A DNA stretch of 64,000 nt from Mucilaginibacter saanensis (GTDB taxonomy: Bacteria > Bacteroidota > Bacteroidia > Sphingobacteriales > Sphingobacteriaceae), in assembly GCF_014200575.1 (NCBI RefSeq), contig NZ_JACHBZ010000005.1, forward strand, positions 248,001 through 312,000. The letters are read 5' to 3'. The notes under the pieces were generated by a model. It was not told where the DNA came from, made no database searches, and was given only the letters and a program-made list of their open reading frames with translations. Of the stretch, positions 51,951 through 59,923 are shown one piece after another. A program made the translations under genes and the position numbers. The stretch's first letter is position 1. The number at the start of each line of letters is the position of its first letter.

Positions 51951-52757
51951 TTATATCCTTACCTCGATATTATTACTTTTTAATACAGCCTTTAAATCAG
52001 GTATCAATATTTCACCGTAGTGAAATACTGATGCTGCTAAGGCTGCATCAACATTTGTTTTTTCAAATACATCAACAAAATGCTGTACCGCGCCTGCACC
52101 GCCAGAGGCAATTACGGGGATGTGTACAGCATCATTAACTATTTTTAACAGGCCGTTATCAAAACCGTTCTTGGTGCCATCGTGGTCCATAGAGGTCAGC
52201 AGGATCTCGCCTGCGCCACGGCTTTCGGCCTCCAGTATCCACTCCAATGTTTCGCGTTCGGTTGGTAAGCGGCCGCCGTTAAGGTGTACAATATTTTTAT
52301 TGCCGATGCTGCGTGTATCAACCGCTATTACCACAAACTGAACGCCAAATGCTTTGGCCAGTTCATCAATTAAAGCCGGGTTACGCACCGCGGCCGAGTT
52401 AATGGATATTTTGTCGGCCCCGGCATTTAAAAGGGCGTCAGCGTCAGCAATTTCATTAATTCCGCCGCCTATGGTAAAGGGGATGTTGATTTGGCGGGCC
52501 ACTGATTTTACCAGTTCAACCATCGTTTTACGACGCTCAACGGTAGCCGTAATATCCAGGAAAACCAGTTCATCGGCACCCTGGCGCGAGTAGTTCCAGG
52601 CCAGCTCAACCGGGTCGCCGGCGTCGCGCAGGTCAACAAAGTTCACACCTTTTACAGTACGACCTTCTTTAACATCAAGACAGGGGATGATGCGCTTCGA
52701 GAGCCCCCCCCGCCCCCTAAAGGGGGTGCTTTTTATTTGCGTGTTTATTTGATCCAA
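51951..52757 (-). CDS. hisF: Imidazole glycerol phosphate synthase subunit HisF with altered N-terminus
   Basis: The cyclase subunit of IGP synthase, making IGP and AICAR from PRFAR and ammonia delivered by HisH. It is a complete TIM barrel: [19 protein letters not shown] (first catalytic Asp), VVIAVDTRS (second Asp), [19 protein letters not shown] and [18 protein letters not shown]. The usual start ML-(S/A)-KRIIPCLD is gone: the codon before LSKRIIPC is GGG, part of an inserted G-rich palindrome. The only in-frame start is TTG at 52757, inside the end of the DUF559 gene, adding about 18 residues that include STPFRGRGG from the repeat. Confidence 0.9.
   Translation of the reverse strand: MDQINTQIKSTPFRGRGGLSKRIIPCLDVKEGRTVKGVNFVDLRDAGDPVELAWNYSRQGADELVFLDITATVERRKTMVELVKSVARQINIPFTIGGGINEIADADALLNAGADKISINSAAVRNPALIDELAKAFGVQFVVIAVDTRSIGNKNIVHLNGGRLPTERETLEWILEAESRGAGEILLTSMDHDGTKNGFDNGLLKIVNDAVHIPVIASGGAGAVQHFVDVFEKTNVDAALAASVFHYGEILIPDLKAVLKSNNIEVRI
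52702..52730 (-). repeat. G-rich palindrome A, left member of the DUF559-bearing pair
   Basis: Plus strand reads AGCCCCCCCCGCCCCCTAAA then GGGGGTGCT. The core CCCCCTAAAGGGGG is a hairpin with an extra C-run on the hisF side. It lies in the hisF reading frame and forms an inverted pair with 53109-53134. Confidence 0.85.
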
Positions 52758-53107
52758 TACTTTATTAAATTGTTGAATACTTCGTTGTTGGTGAACCTTA
52801 GTACCGTAATGCCATCAGTTTCAAGGTTTATCTGGCGTTCAATATCATTGGTAGCCACTTCTGGTAAATTATGAATGTTGCCATCCAGTTCAATAACCAA
52901 TTTGTGCTGATGGCAATAAAAATCAGCAATGTAAATCCCTAAAGGGTGTTGTCTTCGGAATTTAATTCCTAACTGGCTGCCTTTTAAGTAGCCCCATAAC
53001 AAGCCCTCAGCGGCTGTTATCCGATAACGTAAAGCTTCTGCGTTTTTGAATATCGGAGCTCCGGCACCGAAAAACATTTTCTTTTTCATTAAAGGATTAT
53101 CAGCCAT
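52745..53107 (-). CDS. DUF559 endonuclease-like protein, copy B (inside the his operon)
   Basis: A 120-residue DUF559 protein inserted between hisA and hisF. The core matches copy A at 35580: [38 protein letters not shown] then [33 protein letters not shown]. Asp of IADFYC and Glu of VIELDG are the probable metal ligands. It is bounded by an inverted pair of G-rich palindromes (52702-52730 and 53109-53134); its ATG abuts one of them and its stop overlaps the only possible hisF start. It has no metabolic role in histidine synthesis and must be a recent guest. Confidence 0.88.
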   Translation of the reverse strand: MADNPLMKKKMFFGAGAPIFKNAEALRYRITAAEGLLWGYLKGSQLGIKFRRQHPLGIYIADFYCHQHKLVIELDGNIHNLPEVATNDIERQINLETDGITVLRFTNNEVFNNLIKYWIK

Positions 53108-53108
53108 A

Positions 53109-53134
53109 GTTCCCCCTTTAGGGGGGTAGGGGGC
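53109..53134 (+). repeat. G-rich palindrome A, right member of the DUF559-bearing pair
   Basis: Plus strand reads GTTCCCCCTTTAGGGGGGTA then GGGGGC. It lies 1 bp from the DUF559 start codon and about 4 bp from the hisA stop, oriented opposite to the copy at 52702-52730. Confidence 0.85.
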
Positions 53135-53137
53135 TTT

Positions 53138-53887
53138 TTATATTGAAATCAGCGATTCCAGATTCCAGTTTTTTACATCTTCGATAGATATGTGACCTTC
53201 GTATATGGCTTTGCCCACCACACATGATTCTACCTTTAAGCGGCTTAGCTGCTCAATATCCTTCATGGAGCTTACGCCGCCTGATGCTATCAGTTTAATG
53301 AAGGGCGAATGGTCAAGCAGCTTGGCATACAGGTCAACACCTGCGCCGCCCAGTTTGCCGTCCTTATTGATGTCGGTACATAAGAAACGGAAAAAGCCCA
53401 GTGAAAGGCATTTATCAACGTAATCCATTAGTTTAATGGGTGAGCTTTCCATCCAGCCCGAATACTTGATCACTTCGTCAAGCACATCGATAGCAATAAC
53501 TACCTGGTCAGAGCATTTGTCGCGACCGCATATAGCCGAGCCTAATTCAGGTAAAAAGCTTGGATTGGTAAGTGCCTGTGTGCCTACAATTACGCGGTGC
53601 ACGCCGGCATCAATCAATTCCTTTACTTTATCAATGCTGCGGATACCGCCGCCGTACTGCACCTTCATGTCAGTTTTACGGATCACATCAAACAGGTATT
53701 GCTGGTTGCTAAAGTCATTTTTAGCGCCATTAAGGTCAATGATGTGGATGAAATTGGTACCATTACTTTGGTAGCGCTCAATCATTTCCTCCAATGTAAC
53801 ATCGTATTCTGTTACCTGACCGTAATCGCCTTCACGCAAACGCACCACCTTTTTGTTCAATATGTCAATAGCAGGGATAATGTACAT
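53138..53887 (-). CDS. hisA: ProFAR isomerase (1-(5-phosphoribosyl)-5-[(5-phosphoribosylamino)methylideneamino]imidazole-4-carboxamide isomerase)
   Basis: A 249-residue TIM-barrel enzyme isomerising ProFAR to PRFAR, step 4 of histidine synthesis. It has MYIIPAIDILNKKVVRLREG (catalytic Asp in AIDI), VQYGGGIRSIDKVKELIDAG, VVIAIDVLDEV and KLIASGGVSSMKDIEQLS. The stop codon comes just before the inserted palindrome 53109-53134, so the insertion has not damaged it. hisH starts 6 bp upstream, indicating tight coupling. Confidence 0.95.
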   Translation of the reverse strand: MYIIPAIDILNKKVVRLREGDYGQVTEYDVTLEEMIERYQSNGTNFIHIIDLNGAKNDFSNQQYLFDVIRKTDMKVQYGGGIRSIDKVKELIDAGVHRVIVGTQALTNPSFLPELGSAICGRDKCSDQVVIAIDVLDEVIKYSGWMESSPIKLMDYVDKCLSLGFFRFLCTDINKDGKLGGAGVDLYAKLLDHSPFIKLIASGGVSSMKDIEQLSRLKVESCVVGKAIYEGHISIEDVKNWNLESLISI

Positions 53888-53892
53888 GTCTT

Positions 53893-54546
53893 TTATAATT
53901 TTGAGAAGTTAGTTAACAATGTTTCGCCATACACACCTGATTTTTCAGGGTGAAATTGTACGCCATAGAAGTTGTCATGCCAAATTGATGCCGAAAATTC
54001 ATTGTTGTAAGTGGCTGACGATAAAGTGTATGCTTTATCGTATTCAATAAAGTATGAATGTACAAAGTAAAAGTGTGATCCTGACGGTATATTTTTAAAT
54101 AATGGGTTTTCTTTTTCGGGAAAAATCTGGTTCCAGCCGGTATGCGGAACTTTGTACGTATTGCTTTCCTTAAACTTTAAAGTTTTAATTGGAAATATAC
54201 TTAACAGGTCAGAATCGCCCTCTTCTGAGTAGGAGGTAAGCAGCTGCATACCTACGCAAATACCCAGTGTAGGTTTGGTAAGCGCCTTAATGGTTGGCAC
54301 CAGGCCGGTTTGTTCAAGCTTGTGCATGGCCGCACCGGCATGCCCAACTCCGGGGATGATATAGCGGTCAAATTTTTCAAAATCGGCCTCGCTGTTGATC
54401 ATACCATACGGGATGCCCAGCCGCTCCAAAGCCGCTGTAAGCGAAAATATATTACCGGCGCCGTATCGGATTATGCCGACGCCCCCCCCGCCCCCTGAAG
54501 GGGGAGCCATTGAAGGGCTTGCTGTATTTTGATCCGTAATTTGCAT
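53893..54546 (-). CDS. hisH: Imidazole glycerol phosphate synthase subunit HisH with N-terminal extension
   Basis: The glutaminase subunit that feeds ammonia to HisF. The catalytic Cys97 is in LGICVGMQLL, and VQFHPEKSG near the C-terminus holds the His-Glu of the triad. The normal N-terminus GIIRYGAGNIFSLTAALERL is preceded by about 24 extra residues, MQITDQNTASPSMAPPSGGG then GGV, where APPSGGGGG is the in-frame translation of the G-rich palindrome at 54481-54507. Start codons are ATG at 54546 or ATG at 54510; no native start remains next to GIIRYG. Confidence 0.92.
   Translation of the reverse strand: MQITDQNTASPSMAPPSGGGGGVGIIRYGAGNIFSLTAALERLGIPYGMINSEADFEKFDRYIIPGVGHAGAAMHKLEQTGLVPTIKALTKPTLGICVGMQLLTSYSEEGDSDLLSIFPIKTLKFKESNTYKVPHTGWNQIFPEKENPLFKNIPSGSHFYFVHSYFIEYDKAYTLSSATYNNEFSASIWHDNFYGVQFHPEKSGVYGETLLTNFSKL
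54481..54507 (-). repeat. G-rich palindrome A, left member of the hisH/hisB pair
   Basis: Plus strand reads GCCCCCCCCGCCCCCTGAAG then GGGGAGC. It lies inside the hisH frame and faces the copy at 54558-54584 across 50 bp that carry TTTTGATCC, also seen next to the copy at 52702. Confidence 0.85.
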
Positions 54547-54557
54547 ATCGTTTATTA

Positions 54558-54584
54558 ACTCCCCCTTTAGGGGGCCGGGGGGCT
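54558..54584 (+). repeat. G-rich palindrome A, right member of the hisH/hisB pair
   Basis: Plus strand reads ACTCCCCCTTTAGGGGGCCG then GGGGGCT. The last bases contribute to the hisB stop codon (CTA at 54583-54585, TAG on the minus strand). Confidence 0.85.
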
Positions 54585-55725
54585 ACAATACCCCTTTAGT
54601 ACTTGGTAAAACCATCTTATCTACATCACGTTTTACGGCCATTTTTATTGCCTTGGCAAACGTTTTAAATATTGCCTCAATTTTGTGATGCTCGTTTTGT
54701 CCTTCGGCTTTGATGTTTAAATTACATTTAGCCGCGTCAGAGAATGATTTAAAGAAATGATAAAACATTTCTGTTGGTACATCCCCAACTTTTTCACGGT
54801 TAAACTCCGCATCCCAAACAATCCAGTTACGGCCGCCAAAATCAATAGCCGCCTGTGCCAGGCAGTCATCCATGGGCAGGCAAAAGCCGTAACGCTCAAT
54901 GCCTTTTTTGTTACCTAATGCTGTAGCAAAAACCTCGCCTAAAGCTATACCTGTATCTTCAATGGTATGGTGCTCGTCAATATGGAGGTCGCCTTTGGCT
55001 ATAATCTCCAGGTCGATGCTGCCGTGACGCGCAATTTGATCAAGCATGTGATCAAAGAAATTTAACCCGGTTGAAACTTTGGCCTCGCCCGTACCGTCCA
55101 GGTTTATTTTGATGTAAATGTCGGTTTCCTTAGTGGTGCGGCGGTGTTCAATCACGCGCTCACCCAGTTTCAGGAACTCGTAAATTTTTTGCCAGTCGGT
55201 AGTTTCCAGGGCAATGGTATCGCCAATATGGTCTGCCTCGGTAAATTCGGTGCCGCCCAGGCCGGAGTTATTATTAAGCCAGATGGCCTTTGCACCTAAA
55301 TTGCGACCTAATAATATGTCGTTTTTACGGTCGCCGATGGTAAATGAGCCTTTCAGGTCATACTTTTCGGTGTCAAGGTATTGGGTAAGCAGCGCGGTTC
55401 CCGGCTTGCGGGTAGGCGCATTTTCGGCAGGGAAGGTGCGGTCAATTACAATATTGCTGAATTTTACGCCCTCGGCCTCAAATGTTTTCAGGATAAAGTT
55501 GTGCACCGGCCAAAAAGTATCTTCGGGGTACGATGCCGTACCTAAGCCGTCCTGGTTGGTGATCATCACCAGCTCAAAATCAAGCTCCTTAGCTATTTTA
55601 GGCAGATAAGTTAGCGCGCCCGGATAAAATTCCAATTTTTCAAAAGAGTCTATCTGCTCATCAGCAGGCTCAGTGATCAGGGTGCCGTCGCGGTCAACAA
55701 ACAATATTTTCTGTAGGTTGCTCAT
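54583..55725 (-). CDS. hisB: Bifunctional histidinol-phosphatase / imidazoleglycerol-phosphate dehydratase
   Basis: A 380-residue fusion. The HAD phosphatase domain (1-about 175) has [15 protein letters not shown] (D11, D13) and [17 protein letters not shown]; the IGP dehydratase domain (about 195-380) has [20 protein letters not shown] then [16 protein letters not shown] and the closing [18 protein letters not shown]. It performs steps 6 and 8 of the pathway. Its stop codon lies at the edge of a palindrome insertion and its start overlaps hisC by 4 bp. Confidence 0.96.
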   Translation of the reverse strand: MSNLQKILFVDRDGTLITEPADEQIDSFEKLEFYPGALTYLPKIAKELDFELVMITNQDGLGTASYPEDTFWPVHNFILKTFEAEGVKFSNIVIDRTFPAENAPTRKPGTALLTQYLDTEKYDLKGSFTIGDRKNDILLGRNLGAKAIWLNNNSGLGGTEFTEADHIGDTIALETTDWQKIYEFLKLGERVIEHRRTTKETDIYIKINLDGTGEAKVSTGLNFFDHMLDQIARHGSIDLEIIAKGDLHIDEHHTIEDTGIALGEVFATALGNKKGIERYGFCLPMDDCLAQAAIDFGGRNWIVWDAEFNREKVGDVPTEMFYHFFKSFSDAAKCNLNIKAEGQNEHHKIEAIFKTFAKAIKMAVKRDVDKMVLPSTKGVL

Positions 55726-56768
55726 TTAAAATTCTGTAAAGTTTGGAGTAATAGGGTGTTTTCATCAGGCGTACCTACGGTAATGCGCAGGCAGCCTTCG
55801 CAAAGCTCAACTTTGGAGCGGTTGCGTATAATGATGCCTTTACCTACCAGGAAGTTATAAATGCTATTGGCATCAGTAGTTTTCACGAGGATAAAGTTAG
55901 CATCTGACGGATAAATATCCAGTACAAAATCAAAGTTTTTAAGTGCAAGCACTAATTTGTCGCGTTGTATCAAAGTTTCTTTGATCCAGCTGTTTACCTG
56001 GTCAATATTGGCAAGGGCTTCCAGGGCCAGTTGCTGCGATGCCTCGTTAACGTTATAAGGTGGTTTAACCTTGTTCATCACCTCAATGATCTCCTCGCTG
56101 GCAAATGCCATGCCCACACGTAAACCAGCCAATCCCCATGCTTTGGAGAGGGTTTGTAATACTACCAGGTTGGCGTACTCGGTAAGCTCCTGTATAAATG
56201 TTTTTTGACGGCTGAAATTGATATAAGCTTCATCAACAATCACCAGGCCGTTAAAATTGGTTAGCAGGGTTTCTACATCGGCGCGGTTAATGGAGTTGCC
56301 GGTAGGGTTATTGGGCGAGCAGATAAAGATAAGTTTGGTATGCTCATCTATAGCTTCGGCAATGCCCTCTAAATTAAGCTGGTAATCTTCGGTAAGTAAA
56401 ACCTTACGGGCCTCTACATCATTAATATTGGCCGATACCTGGTACATGCCATAGGTAGGGGGTACAATAATTACATTGTCGGTACCGGGGTTGCAAAAGC
56501 TGCGGAAAAGAATATCAATAGCTTCGTCGCTGCCGTTGCCTAAAAATATGTTGCGCGGCGGTACGCCCTTAATTTCGGTTAACCGTTTTTTAACCGCGTA
56601 TTGCAAAGGATCAGGGTAACGGTTAAATTGTTGTGCCAGCGGCGAGCCAAAGGCATTTTCGTTGGCATCCAGGAAAACACTGGCTTCGCCCTGGTACTCA
56701 TCACGTGCGGAAGAGTAAGGGGTGAGGTTTTTGATGTTTTCGCGGAGGATATTGTTGATGTTAAACAT
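55722..56768 (-). CDS. hisC: Histidinol-phosphate aminotransferase
   Basis: A 348-residue PLP enzyme transferring the amino group from glutamate to imidazoleacetol phosphate (step 7). It shows [41 protein letters not shown], the PLP lysine K209 in [14 protein letters not shown] and the Arg near [11 protein letters not shown] that binds substrate phosphate or carboxylate. Length is typical. It overlaps hisB by 4 bp and is separated by 1 bp from the lipoprotein gene that precedes it. Confidence 0.95.
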   Translation of the reverse strand: MFNINNILRENIKNLTPYSSARDEYQGEASVFLDANENAFGSPLAQQFNRYPDPLQYAVKKRLTEIKGVPPRNIFLGNGSDEAIDILFRSFCNPGTDNVIIVPPTYGMYQVSANINDVEARKVLLTEDYQLNLEGIAEAIDEHTKLIFICSPNNPTGNSINRADVETLLTNFNGLVIVDEAYINFSRQKTFIQELTEYANLVVLQTLSKAWGLAGLRVGMAFASEEIIEVMNKVKPPYNVNEASQQLALEALANIDQVNSWIKETLIQRDKLVLALKNFDFVLDIYPSDANFILVKTTDANSIYNFLVGKGIIIRNRSKVELCEGCLRITVGTPDENTLLLQTLQNFK

Positions 56769-56769
56769 T

Positions 56770-57498
56770 TTAATTATAAAGCTTAAGATCTTTGTTGAAT
56801 TTTGTTAATTTGTCATTTGCGCCATCAAAATAAATAGTGTCATTTTTCAAGTATGGTGCTGCAAAGTATCCAGCATCATCTGTTTCTATATAATCATTAT
56901 TTAAATAATGAGCTATTGTTTTTTGGGTAACAGGGTTGTATTGGGCAGCTGAAATACTATTATTACCCGCGGTATCGATTTTCTTAATTTGCCAGAAATA
57001 AATTTTGCCGTTTATGACCGATGGTGACGAAAAATAGTTGTTAAAATCAGGAGTTAATTTTGATAAGTTTTGCTTTTTGCCATTCACAACCAGTATGTAA
57101 TTACCAAGCGACCCACTTATTGATCTTTTATATTCCGTTTTATCGATAGTTTGATCTTCAGGTGGGGCGGTATCGGTTATGGTTAAGTACAAATGAGTAT
57201 TGTCATTGAGCTTTTGAATGCCAAAATCTTTGTCAATCGTATCAATTAATTTGCCATTTTGCGTTATTACAGCGTAGGTTGTTTCCATAACAGTTGCATC
57301 CACAAGTCCGGTATCAGTAACGGTATAACCTTCATTTAACTTATATGGTTTAAATGTGTCGTCTTTTCCGGCTTTTGCGATAATTGCTGCCTTAACAGTT
57401 GTATTTTTCTTTGCTGTGTGTGTGCCCGTTGCCGGGGTTTTATTGCTATTGCAGCTGATAAAGACAGTCAGTATCGATAAATAAATGGCATTTTTCAT
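56770..57498 (-). CDS. Hypothetical lipoprotein embedded in the his operon
   Basis: A 242-residue lipoprotein with signal MKNAIYLSILTVFISC (lipobox FISC) and a Thr/Lys-rich linker. The body (about 40-242) is a beta-rich domain with GYTVTDTGLVDATVMETTYA, VINGKIYFWQIKKIDTAGNN and a C-terminal FAAPYLKNDTIYFDGANDKL. No family is recognised. It is packed between hisD (2-bp gap) and hisC (1-bp gap), so it is certainly co-transcribed with the his genes, yet nothing suggests a histidine role. Loss of one his function is not implied because all his genes are present. Confidence 0.75.
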   Translation of the reverse strand: MKNAIYLSILTVFISCNSNKTPATGTHTAKKNTTVKAAIIAKAGKDDTFKPYKLNEGYTVTDTGLVDATVMETTYAVITQNGKLIDTIDKDFGIQKLNDNTHLYLTITDTAPPEDQTIDKTEYKRSISGSLGNYILVVNGKKQNLSKLTPDFNNYFSSPSVINGKIYFWQIKKIDTAGNNSISAAQYNPVTQKTIAHYLNNDYIETDDAGYFAAPYLKNDTIYFDGANDKLTKFNKDLKLYN

Positions 57499-57500
57499 AA

Positions 57501-58787
57501 TTAGCCGTTACTCCTTATACTTACCGCATTCCTGTGCGCATGCAGGCCTTCCAGCTCTGCCAGTATCTCCACACTTGGGCCAATATTCTGGATACCCTCG
57601 CGGGTGATGTGCTGAAAGGTGATCTTTTTAACAAAGGAATCAACCGATACGCCTGAGTAGGCCCTGGCATAACTGCTGGTTGGCAGCGTATGGTTGGTGC
57701 CCGATGCGTAATCGCCGGCGCTTTCAGGGGTTAAATTGCCCAGGAAAACAGAACCCGCATTGATAATGAAGCCCGTGATCTCTTTCCATCTTTCGGTAGC
57801 GAGTATCAAATGCTCCGGGGCGTATTGATTGCTGAAATCCATAGCTTGATCCAGATTGGAGGTAACCACGATATATGAGTTCTCGATAGCCAGCCGGGCA
57901 ATTTCGGCGCGGGGCAGGGTTGGTAATTGTTTAGCAACTTCGGCCAGTGCTTCCTGTGCTATTTTGGCAGAGGTGCAAACCAATACCGACTGACTATCGA
58001 TACCGTGTTCGGCCTGTGCCAGTAAATCGGCAGCTATATAGGCCGGGGTCGATGATTCGTCGGCAATAACCAATACTTCTGACGGGCCCGCAGGCATGTC
58101 AATAGCCGTAGTGGTGGTGGACTGGATAATGGTTTTGGCTTTGGTTACAAACTGGTTGCCCGGGCCAAATATCTTATCAACCTTAGTAACGCTTTCGGTA
58201 CCGTAGGCCATGGCTGCAATAGCCTGTGCGCCACCAGCCAAAAATATCTTATCAATACCCAGCAGCAGGGCCACATAGGCGATAAATGCGTTAACCTTAC
58301 CGTTTTTTTGAGGCGGAGAGCAAACCACAATTTCATGACAGCCTGCTATGCGTGCCGGTATCCCCAGCATTAAAAAGGTGCTTGGTAAAACAGCCGTGCC
58401 GCCGGGGATGTATAAACCTACTTTTTCAATAGGCCTTAGCTCGCGCCAGCAGGTTACGCCGGGCATGGTTTCTACCTTGTCTTCGGTTTTTAACTGTGCC
58501 TTGTGAAATTTATGAATATTGTTGTAGGCAGTTTGCAGTGCGACTTTTTGCTCGGCCGATACGCTTTCTGCCAGTTCTTCCAGGTCGGTTTTGTCAAGGT
58601 ACAGGTTACTGAGCTGCACCTTGTCAAACTTGCTGGCATAATCATACAGGGCGCGGTCGCCATTTTGCTGAACGTGAGTTATCACATCTTCAACAATAGT
58701 GCGGATCTCATTGGCCGGGTCAACGTTACGCTGAACCAGTTTCTGGATATCGCTCGCAGTAAGTTCTGAATAATTAAATAGTTTCAT
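57501..58787 (-). CDS. hisD: Histidinol dehydrogenase
   Basis: A 428-residue zinc enzyme oxidising L-histidinol to L-histidine in two NAD-linked steps. Characteristic runs are RYTPGGTAVLPSTFLMLGIP-like GLYIPGGTAVLPSTFLMLGI, GGAQAIAAMAYGTESVTKVD then KIFGPGNQFVTKAK, AEHGIDSQSVLVCTS and YAPEHLILA. Length is normal. Its ATG directly follows the reverse palindrome at 58788-58816. hisG lies 90 bp upstream, with a second palindrome in between. Confidence 0.96.
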   Translation of the reverse strand: MKLFNYSELTASDIQKLVQRNVDPANEIRTIVEDVITHVQQNGDRALYDYASKFDKVQLSNLYLDKTDLEELAESVSAEQKVALQTAYNNIHKFHKAQLKTEDKVETMPGVTCWRELRPIEKVGLYIPGGTAVLPSTFLMLGIPARIAGCHEIVVCSPPQKNGKVNAFIAYVALLLGIDKIFLAGGAQAIAAMAYGTESVTKVDKIFGPGNQFVTKAKTIIQSTTTTAIDMPAGPSEVLVIADESSTPAYIAADLLAQAEHGIDSQSVLVCTSAKIAQEALAEVAKQLPTLPRAEIARLAIENSYIVVTSNLDQAMDFSNQYAPEHLILATERWKEITGFIINAGSVFLGNLTPESAGDYASGTNHTLPTSSYARAYSGVSVDSFVKKITFQHITREGIQNIGPSVEILAELEGLHAHRNAVSIRSNG

Positions 58788-58816
58788 AAGCCCCCTAACC
58801 CCCTAAAGGGGGAACT
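58788..58816 (-). repeat. G-rich palindrome A, left member of the hisD/hisG pair
   Basis: Plus strand reads AAGCCCCCTAACCCCCTAAA then GGGGGAACT. It abuts the hisD start codon. Confidence 0.85.
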
Positions 58817-58847
58817 TTTTAAAGTTTATGTCATTCAACCCAGCCCG

Positions 58848-58874
58848 ATTCCCCCTTTAGGGGGCCGGGGGGCC
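58848..58874 (+). repeat. G-rich palindrome A, right member of the hisD/hisG pair
   Basis: Plus strand reads ATTCCCCCTTTAGGGGGCCG then GGGGGCC. It ends 2 bp before the hisG stop codon; it is oriented opposite to 58788-58816 with 31 bp between. Confidence 0.85.
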
Positions 58875-58876
58875 GT

Positions 58877-59728
58877 CTATAATATTATCTTTTCAATCGG
58901 CATTACCACAATACCTTGTGCGCCGGCTTGTTTTAACTGGCTTATCCTGTCCCAGAAATCGCGTTCAGGAATTACGGTGTGTACGGCAACCCAGTCGGCC
59001 TCTGCCAGTCCAACTACCGAAGGGCTTTTTACGCCTGGCAGCAGGGCAGTTACCGCATCAAGATTATCTCTATGAACGTTAAGTACCACGTACTTGGTTT
59101 CTTTGGCGCGTAAAACAGATTGTATACGTTGTATAAGTTCCTGAACCAGGTCGTTATTCTCGGTGCTTTTGCTGCCAATTAATACCGCCTCTGACGACAT
59201 TACATCCGCAAAAGGTTTCAGTCCGTTGCTTTTTAAGGTGCCGCCGGTTGATACCAGATCGCAAATGGCATCGCTTAAACCCAAACCCGGAGAAATCTCC
59301 ACTGAACCCGAAATGGTGCGGATATCGGCCTGTATACCTTCCTGTTTTAAAAATTTATTTAATATAACCGGGTAGGTAGTGGCTATGGCTTTTCCGTTAA
59401 GGTCAGCAAGGTTCTGGATAGCGTTGTTATTGGGTACTGCTATTTTTAATGAGCATTTACCAAAACCAAGGCGCTGCAGGTAGCTTACTTCAACTTCGGT
59501 TTCCTGTATCACGTTTTCGCCTACAATACCCAGATCGGCAATGCCATCCTGAACGTATTCAGGGATATCATCATCACGCAGAAAAAGAATTTCTAAAGGG
59601 AAGTTTGAAACCGGAGAGATAAGCGAGCTTTTGTAATTTTCGAAGTTTAAGCCGCAATTTTTTAATAATTCAACAGATTTTTCGTTGAGCCGACCAGATT
59701 TCTGGATCGCTATTTTAAGTGTTTTCAA
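58877..59728 (-). CDS. hisG: ATP phosphoribosyltransferase (long form)
   Basis: A 283-residue enzyme that joins ATP and PRPP, the first and rate-limiting step of histidine synthesis. It has LKIAIQKSGRLNEKSVELLK, FLRDDDIPEYVQDGIADLGI then VGENVIQE, and CDLVSTGGTLKSNGLKPF (PRPP-binding). The C-terminal 75 residues form the HisG_C domain that binds feedback histidine in the long, HisZ-independent form. The only in-frame start near the native N-terminus is TTG (59726-59728). It is the first structural gene of the operon, 73 bp after the leader peptide. Confidence 0.94.
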   Translation of the reverse strand: MKTLKIAIQKSGRLNEKSVELLKNCGLNFENYKSSLISPVSNFPLEILFLRDDDIPEYVQDGIADLGIVGENVIQETEVEVSYLQRLGFGKCSLKIAVPNNNAIQNLADLNGKAIATTYPVILNKFLKQEGIQADIRTISGSVEISPGLGLSDAICDLVSTGGTLKSNGLKPFADVMSSEAVLIGSKSTENNDLVQELIQRIQSVLRAKETKYVVLNVHRDNLDAVTALLPGVKSPSVVGLAEADWVAVHTVIPERDFWDRISQLKQAGAQGIVVMPIEKIIL

Positions 59729-59801
59729 AAGATTGAATTTAAGGAACTATGATAAAAAAGAATATAAACGGAGGTTGTTATTTCGCGTAGAAACATACAT
59801 A

Positions 59802-59861
59802 TTAACTGATCACCACATGGTGGTGATGCAGATGAAGATGATGTAGTGCGATACCGTTCAT
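59802..59861 (-). CDS. hisL: Histidine-rich leader peptide
   Basis: A 19-residue frame, MNGIALHHLHLHHHHVVIS, starting ATG at 59861 and ending TAA, contains seven histidines in nine residues. It sits 73 bp before hisG and 25 or so bases after the predicted transcript start. This is the classical arrangement of a his attenuator leader peptide, in which ribosome stalling on His codons senses charged tRNA-His. A CACCAC/GTGGTG hairpin overlaps the last His codons. I did not find a convincing intrinsic terminator before hisG, so the downstream mechanism is open. Confidence 0.85.
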   Translation of the reverse strand: MNGIALHHLHLHHHHVVIS

Positions 59862-59893
59862 TTTTATATAGTAAAACTATGGATTAGCTGCCG

Positions 59894-59923
59894 CAAATAT
59901 ATACAGATGTTTTTTAAATCAAA
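59894..59923 (-). promoter_or_regulatory. Promoter of the his operon
   Basis: On the minus strand TTTG (59920-59923) and TATATTTG (59894-59901) are separated by 18 bp, a full match to the Bacteroidota -33/-7 consensus, placing transcription start near 59886, about 25 bases before the leader peptide. Confidence 0.7.

Noticed and set aside
52745..53107. DUF559 copy B as a homing endonuclease in an intron or intein
   Set aside because: It is between genes, not inside one, and lacks intron ends, splicing motifs, LAGLIDADG, GIY-YIG or HNH signatures.
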